Program-made: the position numbers and the translations under genes
Notes under the pieces: generated by a model
What the model saw: only the letters and a program-made list of their open reading frames with translations
Told to the model about the DNA's origin: nothing
Databases searched by the model: none
In this document: piece by piece, positions 1 through 7,327 of the stretch
Numbering within the stretch: position 1 is the first letter of the stretch
Layout of the letters: each line of letters starts with the position of its first letter
Assembly (NCBI GenBank): GCA_026393475.1
Contig: JAPLAA010000031.1
Coordinates: 1-33,883, forward strand
DNA: 33,883 nucleotides
Direction of reading: 5' to 3'
Source: Actinomycetota bacterium
GTDB taxonomy: Bacteria; Actinomycetota; Acidimicrobiia; Acidimicrobiales; Ilumatobacteraceae

Positions 1-48
1 GAGGCGGGACCTCCCACGATGGCTCCCAAGATCCTCGAAAACGACAAG

Positions 49-91
49 AGCCCCTGGTCCGGCTGCTTTCGCAGGCCTGTGACCAGGGGCT
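49..91 (-). terminator. Hairpin downstream of tRNA-Pro, likely terminator
   Basis: An 11-bp perfect inverted repeat (AGCCCCTGGTC at 49-59, GACCAGGGGCT at 81-91) encloses a 21-nt loop that can itself fold around a GCTTTCGC core. Read on the minus strand it begins 4 nt after the encoded CCA of tRNA-Pro and is followed by a short T-rich run (CTTGTCGTTTTCG). That placement fits an intrinsic terminator for the tRNA or for the operon ending in it. Positions 1-48 hold nothing I can recognise. Confidence 0.6.
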
Positions 92-94
92 TCG

Positions 95-172
95 TGGTCG
101 GGGTGGGGAGATTTGAACTCCCGGCCTCCACGTCCCGAACGTGGCGCGCTAACCAAGCTGCGCTACACCCCG
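95..172 (-). tRNA. tRNA-Pro (anticodon CGG)
   Basis: Read on the minus strand this folds as a full cloverleaf. The acceptor arm is CGGGGTG paired with CACCCCG, the T arm carries GTTCAAATC, and the anticodon stem CCACG/CGTGG encloses loop TTCGGGA. Anticodon CGG reads the proline codon CCG. The discriminator base is A and the 3' CCA is encoded in the DNA (95-97). The gene lies 18 nt after the stop codon of the receiver-protein gene on the same strand, so it could be part of that transcript. Confidence 0.95.
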
Positions 173-190
173 ATAGGTGCGACTGCGAAT

Positions 191-658
191 CTATCCGGCA
201 GTGGCGGGTTCTTCCTCCGTCGAATCCGCTCCTGCGGGATCTGCCTCGGCGGCATCCTCCGCGCCCTCGACGGCCGCCTCGTCCACCGGGACCGGCGGGT
301 TGAGGATCGCGTCGACGGCCCGCTGCAGGGTGAGTGCGTCGAGCGGCTTGATCACCCAGCCGTCGGCGGCGCTGCGCTTGGCGAGGTGCAGGTCGGCACG
401 CCGGTCGAGCAGCATCAGCACGGGCACGCGGGGCAGGAGCCCGGCGCTCTCGTCGAGCCGGAGCGCCATCGTGACGGCCATGCCGCCCATCGAGCCGATC
501 TGGAGGTCGAGGATCGCGAGATCCGGGGTGCGTCGGCCGATCACGCCCGCCACGTCGCGGCCGTTGCGGCAGACGGTGAAGGAGGTGTCGGGACCGGAGA
601 GGGCCGCGGTGACCTCGTCGAGGACGAAGTCGGCGTCGGTGGCGACGAGGATGTGCAC
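191..658 (-). CDS. Stand-alone receiver (CheY-like) domain protein
   Basis: 155 residues starting at GTG. The N-terminal ~120 residues have the layout of a response-regulator receiver: an acidic pair D8/D10, a candidate phospho-acceptor D51 in LAILDLQIG, and the conserved lysine K104 in VIKP. The switch Thr/Ser that normally follows beta-4 appears to be leucine (MLLDR, about L84), so classical phospho-switching may be altered. The tail from residue 120 is acidic and Ala/Glu rich, with no DNA-binding or other output domain. It starts 10 nt after the Get3-like ATPase gene at 669-1826, so it is probably the third gene of that operon. Its kinase and target are unknown. Family confidence is good; function is open. 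Confidence 0.8.
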   Translation of the reverse strand: MHILVATDADFVLDEVTAALSGPDTSFTVCRNGRDVAGVIGRRTPDLAILDLQIGSMGGMAVTMALRLDESAGLLPRVPVLMLLDRRADLHLAKRSAADGWVIKPLDALTLQRAVDAILNPPVPVDEAAVEGAEDAAEADPAGADSTEEEPATAG

Positions 659-668
659 GACCGGGAGG

Positions 669-1826
669 TTATCCCGTGGGCCGGTCCGGTCCGAAGAGCA
701 GGCGGCGGATCTCGTGGAGACCGGCCACGTCGTGCACGTCGCCGGGCAGCATCGGCACCCAGCACACCGGCGCGGGAGCGACGTCGTCGACGAGCGGCGC
801 CAACTGGTCGTGCTCGGCCGCGGCGATGGCGGCCAGTTCGTCGTGGTTGGCCCACAGGGCCTCGAGCACCGGGTCGCCGGCGTCGCGGCCGACGGTCGGG
901 TCGGGGGTGCCGAACGTGGGCGTCGACCGGTTGACCACCAGCGCCGACACGCCGAGGCCGGCCTCGTCGAGCCGGGCGGCGAAGTAGCGCGCCTCGTCGA
1001 TCGTGTCGCGCTTGGGGGCGGCGACGAGCACGTAGCGGGTGGCGTCTGAGCGCAGCAGCGCCATCACGGCGTCGGCCCGGTCGCGGAAGCCGGTCTCCAT
1101 CCCGTCGAACGCCTGGAAGAACGCGATGGCATCGGCGAGCACGTCACCACCGACCACCTTGCCGATCGTGCGCAGCACGGGCTGGGCGGCGACGTTGAGC
1201 ACCTTGAGGCCCCGACGGGTGGGCATCATCATCAGCTTGAACAGCGGGTGGTCGAGGAAGCGGGCGAGCGTGCCCGGCGCCTCGAGGAAGTCGAGTGCGT
1301 TGCGGGTGGGCGGGGTGTCGACGATCACCACGTCGAAGCGAGGGTCGTCGTGGAGCGCGTGGAGTCGCTCGGCCGCCATGTACTCCTGCGTGCCGCTCAG
1401 GGCGCCGGCGATGTTGCGGTAGAAGCGGTTGGTGAGGATCCGCTCGGCCTGTTCGGGGCTGGGGGCGTTGGTCCGCACGAGCCCGTCGAAGGTGGCGGCC
1501 GTGTCGAGCATCATCGCCCACAGCTCGCCGGGGGCGTCGACGTCGAGTCGTGACGGGTCGTTCGTCAGCCCGCCGGCCAGCCCGAGCGCATCGGCGAGAC
1601 GCTTGGCCGGATCGATCGTCACGACCACGACGCGGCGGCCGTCGCCCGCCAGTTGGAGACCGAGCACCGCCGCCGTGGTGGTCTTGCCGACGCCACCGGA
1701 TCCGCAGCAGACGACCACCTCGGCCGCGGCGAGGGCCGCCGACAGCGCCGCCGCCGTCGTCACGACAGGCTCGACCGGCTCGACCGGCTCGGGTGCCCCG
1801 GCGCGAGTTGCCGTCCGACGGGCCAT
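669..1826 (-). CDS. ArsA/Get3-like ATPase, BagB-type subunit
   Basis: 385 residues. A P-loop CGSGGVGKTT lies at residues 41-50, IDPAKRL at 71-77 and a switch II DTPPT at 170-174, all typical of the ArsA/Get3 branch of SIMIBI ATPases. The long helical insert (residues ~95-160 and 180-260) is where Get3 relatives hold their client-binding region. The signature lysine of the deviant Walker A (normally GKGGVGKT) is serine (S43), unlike the upstream partner. The ATG overlaps the upstream stop codon as TGATG, implying translational coupling and equal amounts of both subunits. The pair resembles mycobacterial Rv3679/Rv3680 (BagA/BagB), which form a heteromeric Get3-like ATPase; assigning this one as BagB is inference from order and P-loop type. 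The N-terminal EPVEPVEP comes from a 9-bp tandem repeat. Confidence 0.88.
   Translation of the reverse strand: MARRTATRAGAPEPVEPVEPVVTTAAALSAALAAAEVVVCCGSGGVGKTTTAAVLGLQLAGDGRRVVVVTIDPAKRLADALGLAGGLTNDPSRLDVDAPGELWAMMLDTAATFDGLVRTNAPSPEQAERILTNRFYRNIAGALSGTQEYMAAERLHALHDDPRFDVVIVDTPPTRNALDFLEAPGTLARFLDHPLFKLMMMPTRRGLKVLNVAAQPVLRTIGKVVGGDVLADAIAFFQAFDGMETGFRDRADAVMALLRSDATRYVLVAAPKRDTIDEARYFAARLDEAGLGVSALVVNRSTPTFGTPDPTVGRDAGDPVLEALWANHDELAAIAAAEHDQLAPLVDDVAPAPVCWVPMLPGDVHDVAGLHEIRRLLFGPDRPTG
1768..1794. repeat. 9-bp tandem repeat within the BagB-type gene
   Basis: Three head-to-tail copies of GGCTCGACC, the last imperfect, encode the EPVEPVEP stretch near the N-terminus of the ATPase. Because the period is a multiple of three, copy-number change would not shift the frame. 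Confidence 0.8.
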
Positions 1827-2707
1827 CACAGGCCTGCCGCGAGCCGGGCGACGTCGTCGCGGGTGATGCCGGCGGTCACGACGTGCGGCAGGTGGATCTG
1901 GTCGATCGCGAGCGCGTCGGACAGCCGCTCGATCTCGCGCCGGTGCATGGCCCGCCGTGCATTGCGGAACGCCGCCGCGGCGGCCAGGGCCGGGTCGGTG
2001 CCGTCCGGGATCGTCAGGTCGCCGGATCCGTGGCCGCGGTCGGAGCCGTCGGACTCGTCGGACCCGTCGACGCCGTTCACCACGACCGGCCCGAGCTGCA
2101 CGCCGACCTGTTCCTCGAGCGCGTAGGCGGTCTCGACCAGCTCGTTGACCGGGGTGGTCTCGGGCAGGGTGACGAGCACGACCTGACACCGGGCGGGATC
2201 GCCGAGCATCTCGAGCACCTCGAGCGCCTGGGTGCGGATCGGGCCGCCACGCACCGTGTCGAGCAGGCCACGGGCCGACAGCAGGAACGTGATCGCATGA
2301 CCGGCCGCGGGGCCGTCGACCACGATCAGGTCGTGGTCGCCGCTGCGCTCGAGCGACTTGAGCTTGCCGAGGACCACGATGTCGTCGATGCCGGGCGCGG
2401 CCGTGGACACCACGTCGATGATGCCGCTCGCCGCGAGGCGCTTGGCGACCCGCTTGAGCCCGTGGGTCTCGAGGTACTCGGCGAGGGCGTCGGGCGCGGT
2501 GAGCGAGAGGTGCGGCACGTCGCCCACGAGGTCGGCGAGCGTGGGCTTGCCGTCGAGGTCGACGGCGAGGACGCGAAGTCCGGCATCGGCTGCTGCACGC
2601 GCCAGAACTGCCGTTACCGTGGTCTTCCCGACGCCACCCTTGCCGGCCACGACGACCAAGCGGGTGGTGCTGAGGAACTCTCGTGGATTCAGGCGCTTCG
2701 GAGGCAC
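1826..2707 (-). CDS. ArsA/Get3-like ATPase, BagA-type subunit
   Basis: 293 residues. A complete deviant Walker A (GKGGVGKTT, residues 22-30, signature K23) is followed by VDLDGKPTL near residue 50. The switch II reads VDGPAAGH instead of the usual D-x-P-P-T-G. It is shorter than the partner and lacks the long client-binding helical insert, so the two probably form an asymmetric complex. A Ser/Asp-rich loop near residue 225 (SDESDGSD) comes from a 9-bp tandem repeat and may be variable. The GTG start at 2707 is supported by a TAGTCT -10 box 8 nt upstream, which points to a leaderless transcript. It is divergent from the NfeD-like gene with only 2 nt between start codons, so each promoter must lie inside the other gene. 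Confidence 0.88.
   Translation of the reverse strand: MPPKRLNPREFLSTTRLVVVAGKGGVGKTTVTAVLARAAADAGLRVLAVDLDGKPTLADLVGDVPHLSLTAPDALAEYLETHGLKRVAKRLAASGIIDVVSTAAPGIDDIVVLGKLKSLERSGDHDLIVVDGPAAGHAITFLLSARGLLDTVRGGPIRTQALEVLEMLGDPARCQVVLVTLPETTPVNELVETAYALEEQVGVQLGPVVVNGVDGSDESDGSDRGHGSGDLTIPDGTDPALAAAAAFRNARRAMHRREIERLSDALAIDQIHLPHVVTAGITRDDVARLAAGL
2041..2076. repeat. 9-bp tandem repeat within the BagA-type gene
   Basis: Four degenerate copies of CGGACYCGT-like 9-mers encode a Ser/Asp-rich loop (SDESDGSD) in the C-terminal third of the ATPase. Confidence 0.7.
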
Positions 2708-2709
2708 TT

Positions 2710-4170
2710 GTGCGCAGACTAGTCATCGCCCTGCTCGGCGGCCCCCTCGTGGCGCTCGCCGGTCTGGCCTCCGGTGCCGCCGTCGCCAGTTCGAGCCCCG
2801 ATTCGACCGTGCCGACCAGCAGCGACGTCGGCAGCGACGGCACCTCCGACGTCGGCAGCAACGGCACCGACGAGGCGCTCGCCCCGGTCGACGTGCTGCA
2901 GGTCACCGGACTGTTCAACGGCATCGTCATCGAGGCCATCGACGACGCCATCGAGCGTGCCGCCGACGACGGGTCGCAGGCGCTGATCCTGCAGGTCAAC
3001 TCCGGTGGATCGATCGCCTCGCCCGAGGAGATGACCGGCCTCATCCAGCGCATCGCCGACTCGCCCGTGCCGATCGGCATCTGGGTCGGGCCGTCGGGCA
3101 GCGCCCGTCTCTACGGCATGCCCGCCCAACTCATGGGCGTCGCAGACGTCACGGCCATGGTGAGCGGCAGCCGCATCGGCCACACCGGCCGGCTGGTCGA
3201 ACTCGAGGGCGCGACCGTCGACTTCGGCGCTGCCGCCGACCGCCTGAAGTCCGGCTCACTGTCGTTCCAGGACGCCCGGACGCTGGGTGCGCTGAAGCTC
3301 GACACGCCCGATGTGGGCGTGCCCACCATCCGCAACATGGTGGCCGCCATGGACGGCGTCACCGTCGACGGGGTCGTGCTCGACACCGTGAGCGAGGGCG
3401 TCAACGACGAGGGCGGCTCCGAGTTGCAGGCCACGCTCGTGCGGTTCTCGAAGCTCGGCCTGCTCGACCAGCTCATGCACACCGTCGCCAGCCCGCCGGT
3501 GGCCTATCTGATGCTGCTCATCGGCCTGTCGTTGCTCGTGTTCGAGTTCTTCACCGCCGGCGTCGGCGTGGCCGGAGTGGTCGGCGCCGTCTGTGCGTTC
3601 CTCGGGTGCTTCGGCCTGGCCGAGCTGCCCGCGCGCGGTTGGGCCGTGGCCCTGCTCGTGCTCGCGTTCGCCGCGTTCTCGATCGACGTCCAGGTGGGCA
3701 TCCCACGGTTCTGGACAGGTGTCGGCGTCGTGCTCGTCACCGCCGGCAGCCTCGTGCTGTACGAACCGCTCCCGGGCACGAGCATGGGCGTCGGTTGGCT
3801 CACGATGCTCGTCGGCATCGGCGGCACGATGCTCACCTTCATCGTCGGCATGCCGTCGATGACCCGCACCCGGTTCGCGACGCCCACGATCGGGCGCGAA
3901 TGGATGATCGGCGAGATGGGCACGGCCGTGGGCGAGATCGCGCCCGAAGGCGTGGTCACGGTCGCCAACGCCCGGTGGCGGGCGCGCACCAACCGGGCGA
4001 CGCCCGTTCCGGCAGGGGCCGAGGTGCGCGTGGTCGCGATCGACGGGGTGACCCTCGAGGTCGAACCCGCCGAGGGCGGTGCGCGCGACTACCGCGAGCG
4101 TCGGCCGTCGACCGGCGAGCAGGGCCAGATCTCCCAGCTCACGACCGCTGAGTCCGTCAGCGCCGACTGA
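2710..4170 (+). CDS. NfeD-family membrane protein with ClpP-like N-domain
   Basis: 486 residues from a GTG at 2710, chosen because GGAGG at 2700-2704 lies 5 nt upstream and the start just clears the divergent gene; an ATG at 2683 would overlap that gene. A signal-like hydrophobic segment spans about residues 4-25 and a Ser/Gly/Asp linker follows to residue 60. Residues ~62-240 form a ClpP/crotonase-like domain (ILQVNSGGS). About five membrane segments lie between 263 and 381, and an NfeD OB-fold domain lies around 392-455. Full-length NfeD proteins are membrane serine proteases acting on stomatin-type partners, but the ASAG catalytic-Ser region appears here as SARLYG, so peptidase activity is doubtful. 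No stomatin gene is adjacent. Confidence 0.85.
   Translation: MRRLVIALLGGPLVALAGLASGAAVASSSPDSTVPTSSDVGSDGTSDVGSNGTDEALAPVDVLQVTGLFNGIVIEAIDDAIERAADDGSQALILQVNSGGSIASPEEMTGLIQRIADSPVPIGIWVGPSGSARLYGMPAQLMGVADVTAMVSGSRIGHTGRLVELEGATVDFGAAADRLKSGSLSFQDARTLGALKLDTPDVGVPTIRNMVAAMDGVTVDGVVLDTVSEGVNDEGGSELQATLVRFSKLGLLDQLMHTVASPPVAYLMLLIGLSLLVFEFFTAGVGVAGVVGAVCAFLGCFGLAELPARGWAVALLVLAFAAFSIDVQVGIPRFWTGVGVVLVTAGSLVLYEPLPGTSMGVGWLTMLVGIGGTMLTFIVGMPSMTRTRFATPTIGREWMIGEMGTAVGEIAPEGVVTVANARWRARTNRATPVPAGAEVRVVAIDGVTLEVEPAEGGARDYRERRPSTGEQGQISQLTTAESVSAD
2716..2721 (-). promoter_or_regulatory. -10 box for the BagA-type gene
   Basis: TAGTCT (TANNNT) on the minus strand ends 8 nt before the GTG at 2707, the spacing expected for a leaderless transcript. 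It lies inside the first codons of the divergent NfeD-like gene. Confidence 0.5.
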
Positions 4171-4293
4171 TGAGCGCCGGCTCGAACCGGGCGATCCGCC
4201 CCTGCTGATGGGTGTCGCCGCGCCGTCCAGGCAGGGGTCGGGTCAGGGGCCGGGGTGTGACCGATGCATCACGATTCGGGAGGTTCCCCTCCA

Positions 4294-4323
4294 TTGTGCG
4301 GGTTGCGTGGAGCCACCTAGGGT
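4294..4323 (+). promoter_or_regulatory. Candidate whiB promoter
   Basis: TTGTGC at 4294-4299 and TAGGGT at 4318-4323 are 18 bp apart. A start near 4330 would give a leader of about 17 nt carrying the AAGGGG ribosome site at 4333-4338. The rest of the 4171-4346 intergenic region shows only GC-rich sequence with no gene. Confidence 0.5.
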
Positions 4324-4346
4324 GGGCGTCGAAAGGGGCGTGTCCC

Positions 4347-4745
4347 GTGGCGCTGCGTCGCGACGAACAGTACGAGGGCTTCGACTGGCAGCGATCGGCT
4401 GCGTGCCGGGGCGAGCACGCAGTCAACTTCTTCCCGCCGACGCACTTCGAACGCAAGGACCTGCGTCTCGCCCGCGAGCGGGTGGCGAAGGCAATCTGTC
4501 GGTCGTGTCCCGTCGCCGCCGAGTGCCTCGAGTACGCGATCTCGTCGCGCGAACCCCACGGCGTGTGGGGTGGCCTGAACGAGGTGGAGCGGCGCCAGCT
4601 GATCGAGCGGCGCACGATGAGCGGCGGCGTCGAACCTGCCGCCCCTGCCACCGACCCGGCACCCGCCCCTGCGGCGGCGGCCGATCCGCTCGACGGGTCG
4701 TCGCGTGAGCAGCGTGCCGGCGCCTCGCGCGGTCGCGGTCGATAA
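4347..4745 (+). CDS. WhiB-family iron-sulfur transcription regulator
   Basis: 132 residues from GTG 4347, preceded by AAGGGG 8 nt upstream. The four [4Fe-4S] ligands are C20, C51, C54 and C60 (CRSCPVAAEC), followed by the G(V/I)WGG beta-turn at 72-76 and a basic ERRQLIERR helix, the usual WhiB order. WhiB proteins sense O2, NO or redox state and act with the primary sigma factor region 4. A low-complexity Ala/Pro tail (residues ~95-120) is unusual. The C20-C51 spacing resembles the WhiB1/WhiB2 type more than WhiB4, although in mycobacteria whiB4 is the family member next to the BagA/BagB genes. The last 41 nt overlap the start of the downstream hydrolase gene, suggesting coexpression. Confidence 0.93.
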   Translation: MALRRDEQYEGFDWQRSAACRGEHAVNFFPPTHFERKDLRLARERVAKAICRSCPVAAECLEYAISSREPHGVWGGLNEVERRQLIERRTMSGGVEPAAPATDPAPAPAAAADPLDGSSREQRAGASRGRGR

Positions 4746-5646
4746 GCGCACCTGGGTCCAGGGTCGCCCGGCTGCCTACAGCACCGCGGGCTCGGGCCTC
4801 CCGGTCGTGTTCCTGCACGGGTGGGCGCTCGGCCAGCACACCTATCGCGACGTCGTCGAGCGGATCGCCGCGGAGGGTGTCCGCGTCATCGCCCCGTCGA
4901 TGCCGGGCTTCGGCGACACGGGCGAGCTGCCGAACGCATCGTTCTCGCTGAGTGGCTACGCGGCCTGGATCGCCGATCTGCTCGACGCGCTGGAGATCGA
5001 CGAGCCGGCGGTGCTCGTCGGCCACTCCTTCGGTGGTGGGGTGGCCACCCGGTTCGCCCACGACCACCCGCAGCGCACCCGCTCGCTCGTGCTGGTGAAC
5101 TCCGTCGGCGGGTCGTCGTGGCGCAGCGGCAACACCTTGCGGTCGATCACCGAGCGCCCATTGTGGGACTGGGGTCTGCACTTCCCGGCCGACGTGTGGC
5201 CCATCCGGCAGGCCACGCGGGTGCTGCCCGTGATCGCGGAGGACCTGCTGCCCAACCTCATCCGCCATCCGCGCGCACTGGTAAAGGTCGCCAACCTGGC
5301 GCGGCGCGCCGACCTGCGCGCCGAGCTCGAGGCGATGCGCGACCAGGGCACGCCGATCACGATCATCTGGGCGAGCCGCGACGGTGTGATCCCGCGAGAG
5401 TCGTTCGAGGCGCTGTGCGTCGCGAGCGGGGTGCAGGGCACCGTGGTCGACGGCAGCCACAGCTGGTTGTTGGCCGACCCCGACCTGTTCGGCGAGGTGA
5501 TCACCAACGACATGTCGATCGCGAAGGCGGCCAGAGCGATGGAGGCCGATGCGCCCACCGAGCGTCGGCGGGGCATCCGCCGTGTGACGTCGCTCAGCCG
5601 GGGAGCCGCGGACCGCCGATCCGGAGATCGCCGCGCCGACGGGTGA
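4705..5646 (+). CDS. Alpha/beta hydrolase
   Basis: 313 residues. The canonical fold markers are the oxyanion-hole HG (residues 39-40 of FLHGW), nucleophile elbow GHSFGG with S108, and a likely triad completed by D226 (ASRDGVIP) and H252 (DGSHSW). No signal peptide is visible, so it is probably cytosolic. The substrate cannot be told from sequence; esterases, lipases and C-C hydrolases all share this outline. The GTG start lies inside whiB (41-nt overlap), and no good start is seen until well after the whiB stop. The final 53 nt overlap the convergent selB end; the basic C-terminal tail (about 290-313) is encoded there. Confidence 0.82.
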   Translation: MSSVPAPRAVAVDKRTWVQGRPAAYSTAGSGLPVVFLHGWALGQHTYRDVVERIAAEGVRVIAPSMPGFGDTGELPNASFSLSGYAAWIADLLDALEIDEPAVLVGHSFGGGVATRFAHDHPQRTRSLVLVNSVGGSSWRSGNTLRSITERPLWDWGLHFPADVWPIRQATRVLPVIAEDLLPNLIRHPRALVKVANLARRADLRAELEAMRDQGTPITIIWASRDGVIPRESFEALCVASGVQGTVVDGSHSWLLADPDLFGEVITNDMSIAKAARAMEADAPTERRRGIRRVTSLSRGAADRRSGDRRADG

Positions 5647-7318
5647 TGCCGCGGGCGTCGAGCTCGTTGGCGAGCGGCAGTGCGTACTTGCGGCTGATGC
5701 CGAGGGCGTCGCGCAGCTGCGACATCGTGATGCCGTCGGGCTGGCCGGCGAGCAGGGTCGCCGCCATCCGCGCCGCGGTGTCGACCGCGTCGGGGTGGAA
5801 CACGATGCCGTCGCGCTCGACGAGGAGCCCGCGGCGGATGAGCTCGCGCAACGTGGCGCGGTCGACACCGGTCGGTTCGTCGGGCGAGGTGCCGCCGGCC
5901 CGGAGCGCCGCCAGCGCCGGGTGGTCGGCGAGCTCGTCCTTCGCATCGGCAGGGAGGGCGTGGCCGGCGTCGATGCGGACGTCGGTGAACGTCGTCAGCA
6001 CGGCACGTTCGCGCTCGTCGAGCGTCGCGAGATCGAGGCCGAGCGGGCCGGCGGTGGCGATCCGCTCGTGCAACGTCGCGTCGATCGCGGTGAGCGCTGT
6101 GGGTGCGACCACCCAGCGGTCGAGGGTCGGGGCGATGCGCCGACCGGTCCAGGCCTCGAGGTCGTCGACGGTCACCCAGCCGCGTTCTTCGACGATCGAT
6201 TCGATCGTGCCGGCGGGTCGGGCCTTCGACGCCGGCAACGAAGGCGACACGTCGAGGATCTCGCCGCCGCCGACGGTCTCGCCGCGGCCCGACTCGCGCA
6301 ACACGTAGCGGTCGCCGACCACGAGCGGGAGCGGGCGTGACAGGTGCAGGCGCACGAGCCCGCGGTCGCCCGGCAGGATCGCGTCGGGTCCGAGGATGCG
6401 CACCTTCACCGGCCACTCGCCGGAGCCGACGTAGGCCACGTAGGCGCCTCGTCGCGAGACCTCGTGGTCGAGGGCGTCGAGCACGTCGAGGCTGGCGTCG
6501 ATCCGTCGGCTCGGCCGCCACTGGCCGCCGAGCACGATCGCGTCGCCGCGCTCGATCTGCTGGTGCTCGACACCGGAGAGGTTGACGGCCACTCGGTTGC
6601 CCGGACCGATGGTGGTCTCGGCTCGGCCGTGGCGTTGCAGCGAGCGGACCCGGGCCTGATGCCCGGCGGGCACGATGTCGACGCGCTGGTCGACCGACAG
6701 GGTGCCACCCGTGAGCGTGCCGGTGACGACGGTGCCGCTGCCCCGTGCGGCGAAGCTCCGATCGACCCAGAGCCGCGGGCGGTCGTGGTCGGCCGCCGGT
6801 GCCGTGCGTTCGGCGAGCGAGGCGAGTTCGCGGCGCAGGTCGTCGAGTCCCTCGCCCGTGACGGCGCTGACCGGCACGATCGGTGCGTCGGCGAGGAAGG
6901 TGCCCGCCAGGTGATCGATCACGTCGAGGGTCTGCAGCTCGAGCCACTCGTCGTCGACGAGATCGCGCTTGGTGAGCACCACGAGCCCGGCGCGCTGGCC
7001 GAGCAGTTGGAGGATGCGCAGGTGTTCCTCGCTCTGAGGCTTCCAACCCTCCGTGGCGGCGACGACGAACATGCAGGCGTCGACACCGCCCACGCCGGCG
7101 AGCATGTTGCGGACGAAGCGCACGTGGCCGGGCACGTCGACGAAGCTGAGCTCGACCGGGCCCGTCGGTCCGTCGATCGTCGCGTGGGCGAAGCCGAGGT
7201 CGATGGTGAGCCCGCGCTGCTTCTCCTCGGCGAACCGGTCGGGGTCGGTGCCGGTGAGGGCGAGGACGAGCGACGACTTGCCGTGGTCGACGTGTCCGGC
7301 GGTGGCGATGACGCGCAT
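5594..7318 (-). CDS. selB: Selenocysteine-specific elongation factor SelB
   Basis: 574 residues. The translational GTPase motifs are intact: G1 GHVDHGKS (8-15), a SelB-type effector region RGLTIDLGFA (36-44), G3 DVPGH (61-65) and G4 TKRD (116-119). Beta-barrel domains follow, and the C-terminal ~250 residues contain winged-helix repeats that bind the SECIS element. SelB delivers Sec-tRNA to UGA codons on the ribosome. It starts 9 nt after selA, so the two form an operon. The length is close to other SelB proteins. The 3' end overlaps the convergent hydrolase gene by 53 nt. Neither selC nor selD is in this window. Confidence 0.96.
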   Translation of the reverse strand: MRVIATAGHVDHGKSSLVLALTGTDPDRFAEEKQRGLTIDLGFAHATIDGPTGPVELSFVDVPGHVRFVRNMLAGVGGVDACMFVVAATEGWKPQSEEHLRILQLLGQRAGLVVLTKRDLVDDEWLELQTLDVIDHLAGTFLADAPIVPVSAVTGEGLDDLRRELASLAERTAPAADHDRPRLWVDRSFAARGSGTVVTGTLTGGTLSVDQRVDIVPAGHQARVRSLQRHGRAETTIGPGNRVAVNLSGVEHQQIERGDAIVLGGQWRPSRRIDASLDVLDALDHEVSRRGAYVAYVGSGEWPVKVRILGPDAILPGDRGLVRLHLSRPLPLVVGDRYVLRESGRGETVGGGEILDVSPSLPASKARPAGTIESIVEERGWVTVDDLEAWTGRRIAPTLDRWVVAPTALTAIDATLHERIATAGPLGLDLATLDERERAVLTTFTDVRIDAGHALPADAKDELADHPALAALRAGGTSPDEPTGVDRATLRELIRRGLLVERDGIVFHPDAVDTAARMAATLLAGQPDGITMSQLRDALGISRKYALPLANELDARGITRRRGDLRIGGPRLPG

Positions 7319-7327
7319 GTGTGGCGA

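Noticed and set aside
1827..3080. N-terminal extension of the BagB-type ATPase back to 3080
   Set aside because: The extension crosses the partner ATPase and part of the NfeD gene in the wrong frame; the ATG at 1826 overlapping the partner stop is the natural start.
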